In this document: positions 38,652 through 49,472 of the stretch, in pieces
Layout of the letters: the number at the start of each line of letters is the position of its first letter
Position numbering within the stretch: the stretch's first letter is position 1
Assembly: GCA_034382075.1 (NCBI GenBank)
Contig: JAXMOZ010000011.1
Location: forward strand, 1-53,850
Direction: 5' to 3'
Source of the DNA: JAEULH01 sp034382075
GTDB taxonomy: Bacteria; Pseudomonadota; Alphaproteobacteria; Rhodospirillales; Defluviicoccaceae
DNA length: 53,850 nucleotides
Notes under the pieces: generated by a model
The model's input: only the letters and a program-made list of their open reading frames with translations
What the model was told of the DNA's origin: nothing
The model's database searches: none
Program-made: the position numbers and the translations under genes

Positions 38652-39623
38652 TCATGCGCTCGCCGTTGCCGGCATGAGCTCGCGCGGCAGCTTGAACTGC
38701 ATGTGTTCCTCGGCGCCGCGCAGTTCCTCGACGGTGATCTCGCCGAAGTCGCCGAGGCGCTCGATCAGCTCCTGGACCAGTTGCTCCGGCGCCGACGCCC
38801 CGGCCGTCACCCCGATCCTCGACACCCCGTCGAGCCAAGCCGGCTCCAGGCAGGAGGCGTCGTCGATCAGGTAGCTCGGCACCCCGATCTCGGCGCCGAT
38901 CTCGCGCAACCGGTTGGAGTTGGAGCTGTTGCGGGCGCCGACGACGAGGAGCACGTCGACCTGCACGGCCAGATCGCGCACCGCCTGCTGGCGGTTCTGG
39001 GTGGCGTAGCAGATGTCGTTGACGTCGGGGCCCTTGATCGACGGGAACCGCACCCTCAGCGCATCGATGATCTCGCGGGTGTCGTCGACGCTCAGCGTCG
39101 TCTGGGTGACGTAGGCGACGTTCTCCGGATCACGCACCTGCACCTGCGGCACGTCCTCGGCGCTGGAGACGAGGTGAACGCCGCCGGGAATGCGTCCCTG
39201 GGTTCCCTCCACCTCGGGGTGGCCGGCGTGGCCGATGAGGATCACCTCGCGGCCCTTGCGGGCGTGGTTGCGGCCCTCCTTGTGCACCTTGGTCACCAGC
39301 GGGCAGGTGGCGTCGATCACCGGCAGGTCGCGCCGCTCCGCTTCCTCCTCCACCGCGTTGGAGACGCCGTGGGCGCTGAAGACGGTCACGGCTCCAGAGG
39401 GGATCTCGTCCAGCTCTTCGACGAACACGGCGCCCTTGGCGCGCAGCGCCTCGACCACGTGCTTGTTGTGGACGATCTCGTGGCGGACGTAGACCGGCGG
39501 GCCGTAGATCGTGAGCGCCCTCTCGACGATCTCGATGGCGCGCTCGACACCGGCGCAAAAGCCCCTGGGCTTGGCCAGAACGACGTGCAGGGCTCGCTTG
39601 CCAGGCTCAGTCACAGCTTTCAT
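38652..39623 (-). CDS. ispH: 4-hydroxy-3-methylbut-2-enyl diphosphate reductase
   Basis: A 323-residue 4Fe-4S enzyme, the last step of the MEP isoprenoid route, giving IPP and DMAPP for squalene synthesis. The cluster cysteines are in PRGFCAG (C23), IDATCPLV (C107) and NDICYATQ (C205). AHGVS, GHAGHPEVEG and YVTQTTLSVDDT are the other signature blocks. ATG at 39623 was chosen with GGGACGG upstream; another in-frame ATG is four codons earlier. It lies 53 bases upstream of hpnH on the same strand, probably an operon; ispH next to hpnH is common in hopanoid loci. Confidence 0.95.
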   Translation of the reverse strand: MKAVTEPGKRALHVVLAKPRGFCAGVERAIEIVERALTIYGPPVYVRHEIVHNKHVVEALRAKGAVFVEELDEIPSGAVTVFSAHGVSNAVEEEAERRDLPVIDATCPLVTKVHKEGRNHARKGREVILIGHAGHPEVEGTQGRIPGGVHLVSSAEDVPQVQVRDPENVAYVTQTTLSVDDTREIIDALRVRFPSIKGPDVNDICYATQNRQQAVRDLAVQVDVLLVVGARNSSNSNRLREIGAEIGVPSYLIDDASCLEPAWLDGVSRIGVTAGASAPEQLVQELIERLGDFGEITVEELRGAEEHMQFKLPRELMPATASA

Positions 39624-39813
39624 GATCCGTCCCATTCCGCGCCATGATGCGGCGCGGAGGATAGGTGGCTTTGCCGGGCGAGAAAAGGCCGATAAAACCA
39701 CTCGTTAGCAGTGGTCATTTTTGGGTAACGGCAAGCTCTCGAAGGGCGGGCGCAAGAACGCGGTCCGACGCCGGGAGGTGCAGACGAAGTCTTGAAGGAG
39801 GCCCTGGGGGCGA

Positions 39814-40818
39814 ATGACGGCCAAATCGCTCTCGCGAGTGCTGGTGACGGGTGCGTCCGGCTTCGTCGGCGCCGCCGTCGTCCGCGAGCTTCTCGCGCCC
39901 GAGCGCAACGTGCGGGTGATGATTCGCGAAGGCAGCGACCGGAGCAACGTCCGTGACCTCGACGTCGAGGTGGTCACCGGCGACCTCACCGACCATGGCT
40001 CGCTGCGCCGGGCGGCGCGCGGCTGCCACGGCGTGTTCCACGTCGCCGCCGACTACCGGCTGTGGGTGCGCGAGCCGGAGGCCATGTTCGCCGCCAACGT
40101 CGGCGGCACCCGGGCGTTGATGCAGGCGGCCATGGCCGCCGATGTGGAACGGATCGTCTACACCAGCAGCGTCGCCACCCTCGGCATCCGCAAGGGCCAG
40201 CCCGCGGACGAGGAGACGCCGGTTGCGTTCGCCGACATGATCGGCTGCTACAAGCAGTCGAAGTTCCTGGCCGAGGGCGAGGTGCGGCGGATGCGCGAGG
40301 AAGACGACCTGCCGGTCGTCATCGTCAACCCGTCCACCCCGATCGGGCCGCGCGACATCAAGCCGACCCCCACCGGCCGGCTCATCGTCGAGGCCGCGGC
40401 CGGGCGGATGCCGGCCTACGTCGATACCGGGCTGAACGTGGTCCACGTCGAGGACGTGGCCGCGGGGCACGTCTTGGCCTACGAACAGGGCCGCATCGGC
40501 GAGCGCTACGTGCTCGGCGGCGAGGACATGACGCTGTCTGCGATCCTGAGCGAGATCGCCCTGCTCACCCAGCGCCGCGCGCCGAAGATCAGGCTGCCGC
40601 ACGGCGCGGTGCTGCCGATCGCCTACCTTGCCGAGGCCTGGTCGAGGCTTGCCGGCGGCGAGCCGTTCGTCACCGTCGACGGGGTGAAGATGTCGCGCAA
40701 GCAGATGTTCTTCTCCAGCGCCAAGGCCAAGGCGGAACTCGGCTACCAGCCGCGGCCGGCGCGCGAAGCGCTGAGGGACGCGGTCGCCTACTTCCGCGAG
40801 CGCGGCCTGTGCCCGTGA
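39814..40818 (+). CDS. hpnA: Hopanoid-associated sugar epimerase HpnA
   Basis: A 334-residue extended SDR protein. The nucleotide-binding motif GASGFVG is at 13-19, the catalytic pair YKQSK at Y146/K150, with TSSVATLG before it and NPSTPIGPRDIKPTPTG after it. The last is characteristic of HpnA. It is thought to act on the sugar part of modified hopanoids; the exact reaction is not established. It is divergent from ispH and separated from the main plus-strand operon by hpnH-ispH. Confidence 0.9.
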   Translation: MTAKSLSRVLVTGASGFVGAAVVRELLAPERNVRVMIREGSDRSNVRDLDVEVVTGDLTDHGSLRRAARGCHGVFHVAADYRLWVREPEAMFAANVGGTRALMQAAMAADVERIVYTSSVATLGIRKGQPADEETPVAFADMIGCYKQSKFLAEGEVRRMREEDDLPVVIVNPSTPIGPRDIKPTPTGRLIVEAAAGRMPAYVDTGLNVVHVEDVAAGHVLAYEQGRIGERYVLGGEDMTLSAILSEIALLTQRRAPKIRLPHGAVLPIAYLAEAWSRLAGGEPFVTVDGVKMSRKQMFFSSAKAKAELGYQPRPAREALRDAVAYFRERGLCP

Positions 40819-40893
40819 GGCGGCCTCATGTAGGATAGCCGCCGGGTGGGGGCAGGCTCAGGGGGACCGCCGGGGGCGGCGGGACATGCTGTC

Positions 40894-41907
40894 ATGCGGG
40901 CAACCGGCGAGCGCAGGTATTGGGTCGGCTTCGACCTCGGCGGCAGCAAGATGCTGGCCGTGGTCTACGACGGCGATTTCCGCCAGGTGGCGCGAAAGCG
41001 CAAACGCACCCGCGGGAGCGGCGGCGCCAGCGAAGGCCTGGACCGGGTCATGGCGCTGATCCAAGCGGCGCTGGAGGCGGCCGGGGCGCCGCGTGAGGCT
41101 TTGGCCGGCATCGGCCTGGGCTGTCCCGGTCCGCTCGATCTCGACAAGGGCATCGTGCTGGAGATGCCGAACCTCGGCTGGAAGAAGGTCAAGGTGAGGG
41201 CTGAGCTCGAGCGCGCCTTTGCCTGTCCGGCGGTGGTGGTCAACGACGTCGACGCCGGCGTCTACGGCGAATTCCGCTTCGGCGCGGCCAAGGGCTCGCG
41301 CTGCGTCGTCGGCGTCTTTCCGGGCACCGGCATCGGCGGCGGCGCCGTCTATCAGGGCGAGATCATCCGCGGCGCCAAGGGTTCGGCGCTGGAGATCGGC
41401 CACGTCCCGGTGATCCGCGACGGGCCGCTGTGCGGCTGTGGCCGCCGCGGCTGTCTCGAAGCCGTGGCCGGGAGGCTCGCCATTTCCGCCGCCGCAGCGA
41501 TGGCCGGTTACCGCGGCGAGGCGCCGGCGCTGCTCAACGCCGCCGGAACCGACCTGCAGAACATCCGCAGCCGGGCCTTGGCCGACGCCATCGCCGCCGG
41601 CGACAAGGCGGTGGAGATGATCGTTCGCGAGGCGGCGCGGATGATCGGCTGGGCCATGGCCGGAGTGGTCGACGTGCTGGCGCCGGACACCGTGCTACTC
41701 GGCGGCGGCCTGGTCAACGACATGCCGGATCTGTTCGAAAGCGAGATCGGCGCGGCTCTGAAGGCCCAGGTCATGCCGGCCTTCGCCGACACCTTCAAGG
41801 TCGTTACGGCCAAGCTGGGTGACGACGCCTCGGTGACCGGCGCCGCCGCGCTGGTCCAGCGGGCGGTACAGGGCGCCGGCGCAACGGCGCCCGGACCGAG
41901 CGCCTAG
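40894..41907 (+). CDS. ROK-family sugar kinase
   Basis: A 337-residue cytoplasmic ROK protein. FDLGGSK is the ATP-phosphate loop, NDVDAGVYGEF the catalytic Asp segment, FPGTGIGGG the hexose site, EIGHVPV the sugar-binding His, and CGCGRRGCLEAV (residues 180-191) the structural zinc motif. There is no N-terminal DNA-binding domain, so it is a kinase such as glucokinase, not a repressor. An upstream GTG at 40846 would add 16 low-complexity residues. It follows hpnA by 75 bases and overlaps the convergent hisI by four bases. Confidence 0.88.
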   Translation: MRATGERRYWVGFDLGGSKMLAVVYDGDFRQVARKRKRTRGSGGASEGLDRVMALIQAALEAAGAPREALAGIGLGCPGPLDLDKGIVLEMPNLGWKKVKVRAELERAFACPAVVVNDVDAGVYGEFRFGAAKGSRCVVGVFPGTGIGGGAVYQGEIIRGAKGSALEIGHVPVIRDGPLCGCGRRGCLEAVAGRLAISAAAAMAGYRGEAPALLNAAGTDLQNIRSRALADAIAAGDKAVEMIVREAARMIGWAMAGVVDVLAPDTVLLGGGLVNDMPDLFESEIGAALKAQVMPAFADTFKVVTAKLGDDASVTGAAALVQRAVQGAGATAPGPSA

Positions 41908-42419
41908 AGCCGCGTCGGGTTGGGGGCGTCGCCGTAGACGTCCTTGGGGTCGAAGGTCTTGGCGTCCTCGACGAAGCGGAGGTGGGCGTCGGCTCCCGGC
42001 GCCGTCCGCTCGGCCCCGACCGGCACCGCCCGATAGAAGCAGGAGCGGAAGCCGACGTGGCAGCTTGCGCCCGATCCCTCGACCCGGACCCTGAGCCAGA
42101 CCGCGTCCTGGTCGTCGTCGATGCGCATTTCCACCACCTTCTGCACCAGGCCGCTGGTCGCGCCCTTGTGCCACAGGCTGCGGCGGCTGCGGCTCCAGTA
42201 ATAGGCCTCGCCCTCGGCGATGGTGCGGCGCAAGGCGTCGGCGTTCATGTAGCCCAGCATCAGCACCTCGCCGCTGTCGGCGTCGGTGGTGACGACCGGG
42301 ATCAGCCCCGCCTCGTCGAACTTGGGCGCCAGATCCATTCCTTCCTCGACCTGCTCGACCGTCAGCCGCCGGGCAAAGCCGGGCTGCGGAGGGGACGGCG
42401 AAGGATCGGCTGGCGCCAT
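41904..42419 (-). CDS. hisI: Phosphoribosyl-AMP cyclohydrolase
   Basis: Single-domain HisI, opening the purine ring of phosphoribosyl-AMP in histidine synthesis. Motifs are LMLGYMNADALRRT, GEAYYWSRSRRSLWHKGATSG (split here to its core), RIDDDQDAVWLRV and the zinc cysteines in GSGASCHVGFRSCFYR. The start at 42419 (171 residues) was chosen; an in-frame upstream codon at 42482 gives 192. The C-terminal tail beyond the CHVGFRSC motif is somewhat long. It is away from any other his gene. Confidence 0.93.
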   Translation of the reverse strand: MAPADPSPSPPQPGFARRLTVEQVEEGMDLAPKFDEAGLIPVVTTDADSGEVLMLGYMNADALRRTIAEGEAYYWSRSRRSLWHKGATSGLVQKVVEMRIDDDQDAVWLRVRVEGSGASCHVGFRSCFYRAVPVGAERTAPGADAHLRFVEDAKTFDPKDVYGDAPNPTRL

Positions 42420-42567
42420 GGGACGAGACTCCGGTTGCGTCACTGCGGGTTCACCGTCATACCATAGGGGCTCGGCGGTCACGGCGCGACCGCCGATCGT
42501 GTTTTTTCATCCAGACGCCCCGGACGGCGGAACCGGCGGGTCGACGAGACGGAAGAGGGTTGGGGCG

Positions 42568-42747
42568 ATGGCCGTTCCGAAGAAGAAAACGTCGAAGTCC
42601 AAGCGCAACATGCGCCGGTCGCATCATGCGCTGAAGCCGGCAACCTATATCGAGGACAAGGACTCCGGCGAGCTCCGCCGGCCGCACCACATCGACCTGG
42701 TCACCGGCATGTACCGCGGCCGGCAGATCCTGGAGCCGAAGGACTAG
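42568..42747 (+). CDS. rpmF: 50S ribosomal protein bL32
   Basis: A 59-residue basic protein with the L32 pattern MAVPKKKTSKSKRNMRRSHH and a C-terminal PHHIDLVTGMYRGRQIL. It lacks the C-terminal zinc cysteines, as in other proteobacterial forms of this type. The start ATG follows GAGGGTTGGGG. It is not next to plsX/fabH, the usual partners in many bacteria. Confidence 0.95.
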   Translation: MAVPKKKTSKSKRNMRRSHHALKPATYIEDKDSGELRRPHHIDLVTGMYRGRQILEPKD

Positions 42748-42784
42748 CGGCGAGACCCAGCTTAAAGTCCGGCTCGGTCTTGCC

Positions 42785-42802
42785 GGGCGGGCCTTCCCGC
42801 CC
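42785..42802. terminator. Hairpin between convergent rpmF and hpnM-like gene
   Basis: GGGCGGG-CCTT-CCCGCCC forms a perfect 7-bp stem. It lies between two convergent stops (42747 and 42807), so it may serve both directions, though neither side has a strong T-tract. Confidence 0.5.
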
Positions 42803-42806
42803 CGCC

Positions 42807-43439
42807 TCAGCCACCTCCCCGCAGCATCTCGTCCGCCTTCTGCTGCAGCAGCCGGGTCAAGGCGTCGACGCCGCCTCGGCCGAGGACCTGCGCGTACTCC
42901 GAGCGGCGCACCGCGAGCTCGCTGATCGAGCCCTGCAAGATGACGTCGATGATCCGAGAGCCTTGGCGCTGCTTCTGCAGGACGTAGGTGAGCGGAACCG
43001 GCGCGTCGGCGGGCCTGACCAGGCGGGTTTCCACCAGCGTGGTCCCCCTCGGCCCCTCCTTTTCCCCCAGCGTCTCGAAGCGTTCCCCGGAATAGCCGCT
43101 GAAGCGCTTGGCGTAGGTGGCGATGCTGAGCCGGCTGAACGCCTGGACGAGCGCCGCCCGCTGCTCCGGCGACGCCTCGGTCCAGGCACTGCCCACCGCA
43201 AGCCGCGTCATCGTTTCGAAGTCATAGCTGGCCGCGAGCGCCGGCGCCAATTGGGCGTACCGCTGCTCGATCGAGAGCGGGGCTGCGTCTTTCATGACCG
43301 CGATCAGCGCCTGGTGCAGCGTCTCGACGGTCGCCGCGGGCGTCTCCGCGGCCGCGCCCGGCCGGGCCGGCAAGGCAAGTGCGGCCGCCAGCACGACCGC
43401 GACGAGAAGACGGGGGACGAGCATGCGGGGGACGAGCAT
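42807..43439 (-). CDS. hpnM: HpnM-like MlaC/Ttg2D-family protein
   Basis: A 210-residue exported protein with a signal peptide (cleavage near GAAA, residue 31). It belongs to PF05494. The C-terminal stretch ISELAVRRSEYAQVLGRGG and the block YAKRFSGYSGERFETLGEKE fit the hopanoid-associated HpnM subgroup better than the protein at 30717; that subgroup call is from memory. ATG at 43439 follows AGGAGAG. A 15-base tandem duplication at the start (43411-43440) gives MLVPRMLVPR, so 43424 is an alternative start. It probably handles hopanoid transport in the periplasm. Confidence 0.82.
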   Translation of the reverse strand: MLVPRMLVPRLLVAVVLAAALALPARPGAAAETPAATVETLHQALIAVMKDAAPLSIEQRYAQLAPALAASYDFETMTRLAVGSAWTEASPEQRAALVQAFSRLSIATYAKRFSGYSGERFETLGEKEGPRGTTLVETRLVRPADAPVPLTYVLQKQRQGSRIIDVILQGSISELAVRRSEYAQVLGRGGVDALTRLLQQKADEMLRGGG

Positions 43440-43440
43440 G
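43411..43440. repeat. 15-base tandem duplication at the hpnM start
   Basis: CGGGGGACGAGCATG occurs twice head to tail, duplicating five codons and the start codon. The unit preserves frame, so both ATGs start the same protein. Confidence 0.9.
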
Positions 43441-43889
43441 CGGCTCTCTCCTGGGCTCCGCCTCAACGTCAAAGGCGAGGGCCGAAGCCTAGGCCCTGCG
43501 GTCGGAGGTGGCAACGGATGAGGCTCGACATCGGCTCGGCATCGGTGGCGTAGCGGAGGCCCGGACGGCTTCGGCTTTTTCCACCCGAAAGGCTTGACAT
43601 CATCCGCCGCGCTGCCCACCTGCCATTTGTCGGCGCCTTCGCGGGCCGACGGCTGCTGTGCGCAGCGTAGACGAAGACGATTGGCGCGGCCGGGGTCGGC
43701 GCGCAACGTAAGCCCGGCGCATTGCTTCTTGATGGAGGATCGAGCCGATGACCACTTGGAAGCGGTTGTTCCCCTAGACCGCCACCTGGACCACCAAGCC
43801 CAGGGCAGCACGTTCCGGCGGTTCGCCGCCGTCGAACGGCATCGGCGTCCGCGGACGCCGAAGACAGCTTCGAGCACACGAGGGGAAGA
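43441..43889. other. Divergent intergenic region upstream of rpoH
   Basis: These 449 bases lie between hpnM (minus) and rpoH (plus). TTGACA at 43594-43599 (in GGCTTGACATC) is a possible -35 element, but I saw no matching -10 at 17 bases. GAGGGGAAGA before ATG 43890 is a good ribosome site. No gene is recognisable here. Confidence 0.45.
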
Positions 43890-44795
43890 ATGACCGCACG
43901 CAAACTTAGCGTTCCCGCCGTCTCCGAAGACGGCCTGCAGCAGTATTACCGGCGCATCTGGTCGTACCCGATGCTCAAGCCGGAGGAAGAGTACATGCTG
44001 GCCATGCGCTGGTATGAGCATCAGGACGTGGACGCCGCCCACAAGCTGGTGACCAGCCACCTACGTCTCGTCGCCAAGATCGCCGGCGGCTACCGGGGCT
44101 ACGGTCTGCCGCTCGCCGACCTCGTCTCCGAGGGCAACATCGGGCTGATGAAGGCGGTGAAGAAGTTCGAGCCGCAGCGCGGCTTCCGCTTGGCCACCTA
44201 CGCCATGTGGTGGATCCGGGCGGCGATCACCGAATACATCCTGCGCTCCTGGTCGCTGGTGAAGATGGGCACGGTAACGGGGCAGAAGAAGCTGTTCTTC
44301 AGCCTGGGCAGGATCAAGCGCACCCTGAACGTGCTGGACACCGGCGACCTGTCTGCGGAGGACGTGACCCGCGTCGCCGAGGCGCTCGACGTGCCGGAGC
44401 GCGACGTCGTCAACATGAACCGCAGGCTCGGCGCCCGCGACGTCTCGCTGAACGCGCCCCGGCGCGGCGAGGAGCAGGACGGCGCGGAGCTGATGGAGAC
44501 GCTGGTCGACGAGGCGCCGTCGCCGGAGGCGATCACGGCCAACCGGCAGGAGACCACCTACCGCCGCGGCCTGCTGCGCCAAGCGTTGGCCGAACTCCCC
44601 GAGCGGGAGCGGCATATCCTGGCCGAGCGGCAGTTGAGCGAGGAGCCGAAGACCCTGGAAGAGCTCGGCGTGCACTTCGGCGTGAGCCGCGAGCGGGTTC
44701 GCCAGCTCGAGGCCCGGGCGATGGACAAGCTGCGCAAGGCGGTGCACCGCCTGGGCACGAACGGCGAGATGGGCGGCGAGATGGCCGCGGCCTGA
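43890..44795 (+). CDS. rpoH: Heat-shock sigma factor RpoH (sigma-32)
   Basis: A 301-residue sigma factor directing RNA polymerase to heat-shock promoters. Region 2 is VTSHLRLVAKIAGGYRGYG, DLVSEGNIGLMKAVKKFEP and FRLATYAMWWIRAAITEYIL. The RpoH box, QKKLFFSLG (132-140), is the mark of this subgroup; the usual Asn after FF is Ser here. Region 4 is TLEELGVHFGVSRERVRQLE. A strong intrinsic terminator follows at 44830-44857. Alphaproteobacteria often have several RpoH copies, so this may be one of them. Confidence 0.95.
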   Translation: MTARKLSVPAVSEDGLQQYYRRIWSYPMLKPEEEYMLAMRWYEHQDVDAAHKLVTSHLRLVAKIAGGYRGYGLPLADLVSEGNIGLMKAVKKFEPQRGFRLATYAMWWIRAAITEYILRSWSLVKMGTVTGQKKLFFSLGRIKRTLNVLDTGDLSAEDVTRVAEALDVPERDVVNMNRRLGARDVSLNAPRRGEEQDGAELMETLVDEAPSPEAITANRQETTYRRGLLRQALAELPERERHILAERQLSEEPKTLEELGVHFGVSRERVRQLEARAMDKLRKAVHRLGTNGEMGGEMAAA

Positions 44796-44829
44796 CGCCG
44801 AAACCCAGCGGCAGGATCGAGACGGCTCG

Positions 44830-44857
44830 GCCCGGCTTCACGCCGGGCTTTCTTTTT
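44830..44857 (+). terminator. Intrinsic terminator of rpoH
   Basis: GCCCGGC-TTCAC-GCCGGGC stem-loop followed by TTTCTTTTT, 35 bases after the rpoH stop. Confidence 0.9.
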
Positions 44858-45046
44858 GCTGGGGGTCTGACACGCGCCTGTTGGGGGGCCGCGAGGCTGC
44901 GCCCTTCCCATCTATAGAGTGGGTGGTGGGTCGGCGCGGTCGAGCTGCGGCTGCCTCACCATCCCGCGACATGGCCGAGTCTGGACAGGTGCCGCAGGAT
45001 ATGCTCTAGGACGCTCGCACCGGGGACCCGCGAGGAGGACAAGATC

Positions 45047-47719
<2,673 letters not shown>

Positions 47720-47948
47720 GCGGGAACCGGCGGCGGCTTCCGGCCGCCGTCGCCACCCGTTCCCTGACAGAACGGAGTCGGCATGGCGGTGCTCGTCACC
47801 ACCATCTCTTTGTCGACGCCCAAAACACGATCGCGGCGAACGAGTAGGGCGCGCGATCGCGCCGGTGGCGACGCCGTGACGCGCTGCCGGCAGCGGGTGT
47901 AGACTCGCGGCTGCTCCGCCCGCCGGGGTCACTCGGGAGATCGCCGCC

Positions 47949-48389
47949 ATGAAGATCGCCGTTACCAGCCAGAACTTCCGCACTGTCACCGGCCATGCCG
48001 GCCGCGCCCGCCGCTTCCTCGTCTACGAAGCTGGGGCGGGCGGCGAGCCGGTCGAGGTCGAGCGCCTGGACCTGCCGAAGGAACTCGCCTTGCACGACTT
48101 CCACGGCAGCGGGCCGCACCCGGTCGATGCGGTGGACGTCATTGTGTCCGGCGGCTTCTGCGACGGCTTCGCGCAAAGGCTGGCTGCGCGTGGCGTCGCC
48201 GTCGCGCTCACCAGGGAGACCGACCCGCTCGCGGCGGCGAAGGCCCTTCTCTCCGATCCCGCGGCCACCGCGGGGGCGGCATCCTGCGGCGGCGATCAGC
48301 ATCGGCATCGACACGCCCACGAGCACGCTCCCGGCCATCGTCGGCACGACCCTCCGGGCGACCTGGCCGCGGAGGCGGGCGATGGCTGA
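47949..48389 (+). CDS. NifX/NifB-C-like protein with histidine-rich tail
   Basis: A 146-residue protein. Residues 1-108 resemble the dinitrogenase iron-molybdenum cofactor biosynthesis domain (MKIAVTSQNFRTVTGHAG, RFLVYEAGAG, VIVSGGFCDGFAQRLAARGV). The tail is unusual: CGGDQHRHRHAHEHAPGHRR, nine His in a short stretch, likely metal-binding. Such proteins occur without nitrogenase and may bind or move iron-sulfur or other metal cofactors; no nif gene is seen. Its last eight bases overlap the start of the next frame at 48382. Confidence 0.75.
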   Translation: MKIAVTSQNFRTVTGHAGRARRFLVYEAGAGGEPVEVERLDLPKELALHDFHGSGPHPVDAVDVIVSGGFCDGFAQRLAARGVAVALTRETDPLAAAKALLSDPAATAGAASCGGDQHRHRHAHEHAPGHRRHDPPGDLAAEAGDG

Positions 48390-49375
48390 GAAGCAGGACA
48401 TCGGCACGGTCGAGAGCGTCAGGATCGACGTGCTGAGCGAAACCGGCTGGTTCGACGACGTCCGCTTCAAGGCCGACATGGCCGCGGGCGGCGGCAGCGA
48501 GCAGAGCCAGTACCAGATCGCCTGGGACGCGGAGAACGCCGGCGGCTACGCGGCGCTGCTGACGCTGACCCTTGCCGGCGGCGAGATCCGCCGGCTCCGG
48601 CTGGAACACCGGCTGGATGGACTACGTCTTCTCCCGCCACGGCGTCGACGCGATGCTGGAGCGGGGCGAGATCGACGCCATGGTGCTGTCGCACTGGCAC
48701 CTCGACCACTTCTGGGGGATCGAGGCGACGCTGAAGCACAACCCGCAGATCCGGATCTACGCGCCTGCCACCTGGCGGAGCGAGGACCGGGCGCTGCTCC
48801 GGGAGAAGGCGGCCTTCTTTGTCGAGGACAGCGCGGGACGGCGGGTTTCGCTCTGCGCCAACAGCGTCGCCCACGAGGGCGAACTGATCCTCACCGACGG
48901 CGAAGGCGCGGATGGCGGCGGCCTCTACCGCCTGTTCCCCGGGGTGGCGCTGCGCATGTTCGACGCCTCGATGTTGCTGCAGGTGCAAGGCGAGAACGCG
49001 ATCTACGTCCACGTCCGCGACAAGGGCATCGTCACCGTGACCGGCTGCGGCCATCCCGGCATCCTGACCCTGCTCGGCTATGCCCGCGACACCCTCACCG
49101 CCCCCGGCCTGTACGGCTGCTACGGCGGGCTACACCTGAGCATCTTCGACACCTGGAAACCGGAGTTCGACCACGTCATCGACGAGGTCAAGGGCGTCGG
49201 CATGGAGAAGATGGGCTGCAACCACTGCACCGGCTGGATGTGGGCAGAGAAGGCGGCGACCCACGGCGTGCCGATCATCCGCGGCACCGACGCCTATCTC
49301 TCTTACCCGAAGCGCTCGGCGCAGGCCAAGGGCAGCCACGCCTTCCTCGGCAACGGCGACAGCGTCACGTTTTAG
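48382..49375 (+). pseudogene. MBL-fold metallo-hydrolase, frameshifted
   Basis: The frame starting ATG 48382 (MAEKQDIGTVESVRIDVLSE) reads through GGYAALLTLTLAGGEIRRL, then leaves the family pattern. The other frame (ending 49375) takes over at SGWNTGWMDYVFSRHGVDAM and runs to the end with SHWHLDHFWG (HxHxDH), GCGHPGI and YGGLHLS, the metal ligands. The shift is at about 48595. Loss of eight bases between two CTCC runs (CTCCTCGACTCC to CTCC) would restore a typical junction; this reconstruction is mine. The product may be nonfunctional, or the sequence may carry an error. It overlaps the NifX-like gene by eight bases. Confidence 0.72.
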
Positions 49376-49400
49376 ATCGGCTGACACCGCCCGAGGCGGA

Positions 49401-49440
49401 CCAGTGGATTGCCGCGTCGGCTTCGCCTCCTCGCAATGAC
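49401..49440. repeat. Dispersed repeat (TGCGAGGAGGCGAAGCCGAC family), inverted copy
   Basis: Reads CCAGTGGATTGCCGCGTCGG then CTTCGCCTCCTCGCAATGAC. It is the reverse complement of the element at 52417-52456 with a few changes. The family GTCATTGCGAGGAGCG...GCAATCC is widely dispersed in proteobacterial genomes. Confidence 0.8.
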
Positions 49441-49472
49441 CGCCTTCTTGTTCTGCGCCAGAAGGCGGCGGC

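Noticed and set aside
47731..47749. Intrinsic terminator after aconitase
   Set aside because: CGGCGGC/GCCGCCG hairpin exists but has no T-tract, so it was only mentioned with the gene.
47783..47902. Short plus-strand frame after aconitase
   Set aside because: About 39 codons with Arg/Ser-rich sequence and no recognisable pattern; GGAGTCGGC before ATG is not enough to call a gene.
47949..48389. Nitrogen fixation capability from the NifX-like domain
   Set aside because: This domain family is widespread outside nif clusters, and no nitrogenase gene is present here.
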